In this document: in pieces, positions 62,801 through 64,000 of the stretch
Position numbering within the stretch: the first letter of the stretch is position 1
How the letters are laid out: every line of letters begins with the position of its first letter
NCBI GenBank assembly: GCA_949775045.1
Contig: OX459108.1
Span: 2,838,935-2,902,934, forward strand
DNA length: 64,000 nt
DNA from: Metridium senile
Lineage: Eukaryota; Cnidaria; Anthozoa; Actiniaria; Metridiidae
Reading direction: 5' to 3'
The notes under the pieces: model-generated
Database searches by the model: none
Told to the model about the DNA's origin: nothing
What the model saw: only the letters and a program-made list of their open reading frames with translations
Program-made: the position numbers and the translations under genes

Positions 62801-63423
62801 TATCGTTTATATCAAACACCGACGCAGCCTATACTAGTTTACTCGCTAGTTTCCATTATTTTTCGGTGTTACAAATGTTATTCTATTACCTATCGTTTAT
62901 ATCAAACACCGATGCAGCCTATACTAGTTTACTCGCTAGTTTCTATTTCTATTTTTTACGATGTTACAAATTTCATTCTATTACCTATCGTTTATATCAA
63001 ACACCGACGCAGCCTATACTAGTTTACTCGCTAGTTTCCATTATTTTTCGGTGTTACAAATGTTATTCTATTACCTATCGTTTATGATATCAAACACCGA
63101 CGCAGCCTATACTAGTTTACTAGCTAGTTTCTATTTCTATTTTTTACGGTGTTACAAATTTCATTAAATCATCTATCATTTAGATTCAAATGCTTTAATT
63201 CCAGCTCAGGAAATTCCCAACTGCAGTCAAGACCAGGCGTGAGCTGATCAATCTGCTAACACGCATCATATGGACAACAAGCGCACAGCACAGTGCAGTG
63301 AACTACGCCTCCAACTATTATGGATCCTATACACCAAACATGCCGACAAAACTGTACAACGATCCAAGAGTAAGGGATGGACAGTTTGATGTTTACAATC
63401 TCCCAGATAAAACAACCGCCACG
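52632..63423 (+). CDS. Gene 2: secreted-type lipoxygenase-family protein with Cys-rich N-terminal domain, 3'-partial
   Basis: Join 52632-52701, 54511-54807, 55127-55464, 55998-56157, 57059-57159, 57808-58015, 60144-60505, 61027-61133, 62322-62427 and 63205-63423; the last exon is beyond the window. About 655 residues are visible and every junction is phase-consistent. Order: a signal peptide (MIWLMLFGGLVMVLNLPCS), a four-cysteine domain of ~99 residues, then a LOX catalytic domain (FTDQRFAGINPMSIQR, HVFILRYPLLDGI, WLLAKQTVQVAD, YFPYRDDGELIYS, WTTSAQHSAVNY). I see no PLAT/C2-like domain, which usually precedes the catalytic domain in animal LOX. The first iron-ligand His is Leu. A signal peptide implies ER entry, unlike cytosolic animal LOX. 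Start: the first ATG in frame with the exon; a second Met four codons on is also possible. Confidence 0.85.
52703..52732. repeat. (GTAA)n at the gene 2 exon 1 donor
   Basis: Seven-fold GTAA/GTAAGG repetition begins inside the donor itself (G|GTAAGTAAGTAAG), so several GTAAGT hexamers sit in a row at the splice site. Confidence 0.85.
52735..53470 (-). mobile_element. ~90-bp tandem-repeat element with hammerhead-like end, copy B
   Basis: Units with AGTATAGGCTGCGTCGGTG occur at 52735-52793 (continuing at 53176), about 53209 and about 53299, with a partial unit at 53401. The distinct terminus is at 53425-53470. The first unit is split by the DNA element at 52794-53175. On the minus strand the terminus has GAAATGTC in place of the GAAACGTC of copy A. 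Confidence 0.65.
52794..53175. mobile_element. 382-bp TIR element with GTAATA target duplication
   Basis: It starts GAGGGTCCTGAAGGGG and ends CCCCTTCAGGACCCTC. GTAATA flanks it at 52788-52793 and 53176-53181, splitting a ~90-bp repeat unit. The interior has short direct repeats (GGGATTGGGATTTGTCCA; GGGCTTCCTGTGGTTAATG). No coding potential. Confidence 0.88.
53470..53992. repeat. (AAGT)n tetranucleotide tract, ~520 bp
   Basis: Almost uninterrupted GTAA/GTTA/GTAG tetranucleotides between gene 2 exons 1 and 2. It adjoins the hammerhead-like terminus of copy B, just as copy A adjoins a (GACT)n tract. Confidence 0.93.
53993..54160. other. Possible retroelement 3' tail in AAGT tract
   Basis: A unique ~60-bp segment (CTGGAGATTCTCTCTATGGG, TGCCTAACGTAGTGTGGCG) ends in (AAAAT)n at 54061-54085. 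This looks like the 3' end of a LINE-type copy, but too little is present to classify it. Confidence 0.3.
54180..54365 (-). mobile_element. tRNA-like SINE copy, decayed
   Basis: It shares CATATGCCCTTGGCGGGA, TTCGGCTTTCTAGTCCGA, CACGCTGGATACGCAGCC and GGACAATGTAGTATAGGGC with the copy at 1285-1432. The box regions carry extra substitutions. Confidence 0.7.
54511..54807 (+). CDS. Gene 2 exon 2: four-cysteine extracellular domain
   Basis: Acceptor TTTATACAG, donor GAC G|GTAAGG; 297 bp, a symmetrical phase 1-1 exon. It reads PRNIPSYQVFQHFGCYHEQ, then DPVRACADAVFDEGYKTFYL, then RNGGYCLSGPEKVEEFYRAK, then CRNGVGGNGVVDVYFFGN. Four cysteines sit in FGCYHE, RACAD, GYCLSG and SRCRNG. The GY.xF.L.NGG.C.SG...C.NG.GG...VY pattern is one I recognise from many cnidarian secreted or membrane proteins (WSC-like in appearance). 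A symmetrical-phase exon is typical of shuffled domains. Confidence 0.8.
54860..55065. repeat. (GAAT/GGAT)n tetranucleotide tract
   Basis: TGAATGAATGGATGAATG-type repeats in the intron between gene 2 exons 2 and 3. Confidence 0.92.
55127..55464 (+). CDS. Gene 2 exon 3: start of the LOX catalytic domain
   Basis: Acceptor TTCTTTCTACAG, donor AAG|GTAGTT. It reads VKCPVAIRHSLNSYCIQKIT, then YQLAPTFLDLFPGLKATPG, then DDYKTVLKFMIKSQFSLIPK. The closing DDY..L......LIPK resembles the entry into the LOX catalytic domain. The first part is poorly conserved. Confidence 0.82.
55465..55997. other. Gene 2 intron, nothing recognised
   Basis: No tandem repeat or inverted repeat that I can support. CTCGCTTTCTGATTGG at about 55870 also occurs near 50037, so part of it is probably a dispersed repeat. 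Confidence 0.45.
55998..56157 (+). CDS. Gene 2 exon 4: W-ED-F-Q-GINP motif
   Basis: Acceptor ATCTATTTCAG, donor AAA G|GTACTT. It encodes EHHKYFKFYFMQPDKPFGRL, then MCNWREDRVFTDQRFAGINP, then MSIQRVASPSK. W..D..F..QR..G.NP..I.R is a LOX signature. Confidence 0.92.
56178..56345. mobile_element. Decayed relative of the fold-back at 62040-62279
   Basis: AAAATATTGAGCAAATCATT, GCATTCAGGCTGCTACTTTA, TAGTGTGTAAACTCAG, GTACCAGTGAGTAAAATG and TACTCAATTTATTG follow the order of the intact element with many substitutions. Confidence 0.5.
56376..56905. repeat. 59-bp minisatellite in gene 2 intron
   Basis: About nine units carry AGGTCATTCCAAGACGGAAA, GGAATATAGGCGTACACC and AAAAAGGTTGTCCAAGGCGA. Unit length varies from 57 to 67 bp by small insertions (TATTTC, TCATAGG). 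Confidence 0.93.
57059..57159 (+). CDS. Gene 2 exon 5
   Basis: Acceptor TCTATTTAG, donor GAG|GTAAAT. It encodes GGFPWTSLHKRLSTSFNWEA, then AILDALGMNISLKE. Phase matches on both sides and the position in LOX order is right. The motif itself is only moderately conserved. Confidence 0.8.
57399..57419. repeat. Poly(C) tract
   Basis: About 19 C in the gene 2 intron after exon 57059-57159. A fragment of the ~90-bp repeat (CTAGTATAGGCCGCGTCGG) follows at 57459-57480. Confidence 0.85.
57501..57775. mobile_element. ~275-bp fold-back element
   Basis: The ends AATAGTCGTTGTCGTAATCA... and ...GATTACGACAACAGTTTTT are inverted for ~58 bp, including CCTGCAAAGGACGTCG and its partner CGACATCCTTTGCAGG. AT-rich centre, no coding. 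Confidence 0.8.
57808..58015 (+). CDS. Gene 2 exon 6: HVFILRYPLLDGI region
   Basis: Acceptor TTTTTTTTGCAG, donor AAT G|GTAAAT. It encodes AIDQGHVFILRYPLLDGIPA, then KIMTAISPIAIFVSKPSRDK, then IISVAIQMGHTN. It is the counterpart of gene 1 exon 678-873, with SPIAIFVSK and VAIQMGHT identical between the two. Confidence 0.92.
58080..58662. repeat. (TAATG)n pentanucleotide array, left part
   Basis: TAATG and close variants (TAACG, TTATG, TAGCG) with a ~65-bp higher-order period marked by AATCTTATGTAACTGAATG. Gene 2 intron. Confidence 0.93.
58663..59301. mobile_element. 639-bp TIR element inside the pentanucleotide array
   Basis: Perfect ~20-bp ends CATTGCTAGAAATTTGGGTC and GACCCAAATTTCTAGCAATG. 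AT flanks it on both sides; joining the flanks with one AT restores a normal array segment (AATGTTATGTATG) found repeatedly nearby. Subterminal ACAAAATGGCTG occurs inverted near the right end. Open frames of 71 and 74 codons inside (58803-59018, 58930-59154) match nothing I know. Confidence 0.85.
59302..59990. repeat. (TAATG)n pentanucleotide array, right part
   Basis: Continues the left part with the same higher-order period, then decays to TAACG-rich variants after 59550. Confidence 0.9.
60144..60505 (+). CDS. Gene 2 exon 7: iron-ligand helix and following region in one exon
   Basis: Acceptor TTTTTCTCCTAG, donor AAG|GTGAGG. It encodes SSVFTPNDADKWLLAKQTVQ, then VADFVYLGSVEHLLKTHLFV, then RHFTVRHPLRQLLQFHCRGV, then RLFGVGYEGGYLMMKKAFED. 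After the conserved Asp the fourth residue, where the first iron-ligand His belongs, is Leu; the second His (EHLL) is kept. It equals gene 1 exons 1691-1891 and 2817-2980 without the intron between them. Confidence 0.93.
60556..60990. repeat. ATC/CAT/CAG trinucleotide tract
   Basis: Degenerate triplets in the gene 2 intron between exons 60144-60505 and 61027-61133, the same intron position as 3270-3658 in gene 1. Confidence 0.9.
61027..61133 (+). CDS. Gene 2 exon 8: YFPYRDDG motif
   Basis: Acceptor GTACCCTAG, donor TT|GTAAGT. It encodes KRGMGDKSKVPYFPYRDDGE, then LIYSCIESMVKEYVH. It is 107 bp, the same length and phase as gene 1 exon 3676-3782. Confidence 0.92.
61155..61665. mobile_element. 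Element with 108-bp tandem repeats and CTGTCCACACGTA ends
   Basis: It begins CCCTGTCCACACGTA and closes with TACGTGTGGACAGCG, an inverted pair. Inside are about four units of 108 bp (GAAAACGGAG at 61301, 61409 and 61517), each with a CTCCAGACTGGAG palindrome and TCCGTCCACA(T/C)GTAAACG. Open frames on both strands through it are repeat artefacts. Confidence 0.75.
61670..62039. other. Gene 2 intron, nothing recognised
   Basis: Possibly further flank of the preceding element (TATGCCGCGCCTAATGAATT); otherwise no supported feature. Confidence 0.4.
62040..62279. mobile_element. ~240-bp fold-back element
   Basis: The outer arms GAGTAGATACAATTCAG / ATCATGAGTTGTATCTAC and the longer inner arms AATGACACTTTATAGTGAGT / ACTCACTATAAAGTGTCATC are inverted repeats. 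A GTACAATGTACTCAATATAT centre is itself self-complementary. It ends 43 bp before exon 62322-62427. Confidence 0.8.
62322..62427 (+). CDS. Gene 2 exon 9
   Basis: Acceptor GTATCTTCAG, donor AAG|GTAAAC. It reads FYYRVSCHVEADPDIKNFLN, then EVSLEGEMKPDGGKGK. It follows the LYY...V..D.(E/D).... pattern of LOX and is 9 codons longer than the gene 1 counterpart. Confidence 0.88.
62557..62697. mobile_element. Short inverted-end segment
   Basis: TCAGGCTACCCCGCAGGGG on the left and GACGTAGCCTGAGT on the right give ~10-bp inverted ends over ~140 bp. It abuts a broken ~90-bp repeat unit at 62520-62552. Confidence 0.45.
62735..63170 (+). mobile_element. ~90-bp tandem-repeat element with hammerhead-like end, copy C
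   Basis: Four units of 90-95 bp (TATCGTTTATATCAAACACC at 62801, 62891, 62986 and about 63076), here on the plus strand. A decayed terminus (TTTTACTCCGACGAGGGGCT, AAGCTCGACATT) precedes them at about 62739-62770. Open frames across it are repeat artefacts. Confidence 0.65.
63205..63423 (+). CDS. Gene 2 exon 10: AQHSAVNY iron-ligand motif
   Basis: Acceptor TTTAATTCCAG, donor ACG|GTACGT. It reads LRKFPTAVKTRRELINLLTR, then IIWTTSAQHSAVNYASNYY, then GSYTPNMPTKLYNDPRVR. The His and Asn ligand positions are intact. The final exon, which decides the C-terminal residue, lies right of the window. Confidence 0.92.
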
Positions 63424-63780
63424 GTACGTAAGATTTGCCAAAAACAAACAGGGCCAGGTGATCTCGCTTCGAAGCGCGCAAAGGATTGTTTGTCAAAAGG
63501 AGTAGTTCCAAAATGGCGCCTTGAGACAAAAACAATTTCGGTTACTTTTAGGCGTTTGTGTATTTTTGTTATTCTTTTTTATCCCTTATAGAGCAGCAAT
63601 GAACTTTTATTGTCAAAGTAACATAGAACTTTTTAATGTAAAGTTAATTTAAGGATGTATTTATCGAGAGTTAACACGGAAACAACTCTTACGAACGATG
63701 CCATCTTGGAACTGTTGGCAATGCGACATAAATGCTTCTGATTGGCCTATACTAACCGGAAGTGCGCGCATGAAATCACC
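63424..63780. other. Gene 2 last visible intron, nothing recognised
   Basis: No repeat or exon seen; the final exon should lie beyond 64000. Confidence 0.4.
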
Positions 63781-63789
63781 TGGAGTATA

Positions 63790-64000
63790 CTCAAACGAAA
63801 CGTCAGTTAAGTACGTTAAGTCAACATTTTTTAAGGTGTTACAAATTTCATTATATTACCTATCATTTATATCAAACACCGACGCTAGTTTTCATTTACT
63901 AAATAAAGTTAAGTCATCATTTTTTTATACGATGTTAAAAATTTCATTATATTACCTATCGTCTATATCAAACACCGACGCAACCTATACTAGTTTACTC
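63790..64000 (+). mobile_element. Fragments of the ~90-bp repeat element, copy D
   Basis: ACGAAACGTCAGTTAAG (the 3' half of the hammerhead-like terminus) followed by two partial units with ATCAAACACCGACG, running off the window. Confidence 0.55.

Overview
The window is animal nuclear DNA, most likely from an anthozoan cnidarian. I infer this from intron-rich genes with GT-AG junctions, a secreted protein with a four-cysteine domain of a kind I associate with cnidarian extracellular proteins, and several fold-back repeats of a style I associate with cnidarian genomes. The species cannot be named from sequence alone.

Two tandem, same-strand lipoxygenase (LOX) family genes account for all the coding sequence I can support. 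Gene 1 enters from the left edge already inside the catalytic domain and ends at 49567. Its visible exons are 678-873, 1691-1891, 2817-2980, 3676-3782, 4900-4978, 48329-48547 and 49334-49567. Gene 2 starts about 3 kb downstream with a signal-peptide exon (52632-52701). It continues with a cysteine-rich domain exon (54511-54807) and catalytic-domain exons 55127-55464, 55998-56157, 57059-57159, 57808-58015, 60144-60505, 61027-61133, 62322-62427 and 63205-63423. Its last exon lies beyond the right edge. All junctions are phase-compatible and paralogous exons have matching lengths (107/107 and 219/219). Both proteins lack the first iron-ligand histidine of the LOX helix motif (Gly or Leu instead), and gene 1 also ends in Thr instead of the C-terminal iron-ligand Ile. 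They may therefore be pseudo-lipoxygenases or use altered metal chemistry.

Intron 5 of gene 1 is 43,350 bp long, and 5172-47850 of it is a 36-bp minisatellite (roughly 1,100 units). The array is broken only by two copies of one 675-bp inverted-repeat transposon, 11,588 bp apart and apparently identical. The array has a higher-order structure, large recent tandem duplications, only multiple-of-three length variants, and no AG dinucleotide that I could find on the transcribed strand. Very long open reading frames run through it (up to 9,681 codons), but they follow from the unit length and I do not call them genes.

The remaining introns and the intergenic spacer hold local tandem repeats (66, 59, ~60, ~90 and 108 bp), tri-, tetra- and pentanucleotide arrays, tRNA-like SINE copies and many short inverted-repeat DNA elements, some with clear target-site duplications. 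A recurrent theme is that exon edges of gene 1, including splice donors and the stop codon, have been copied in tandem into the adjacent non-coding sequence.
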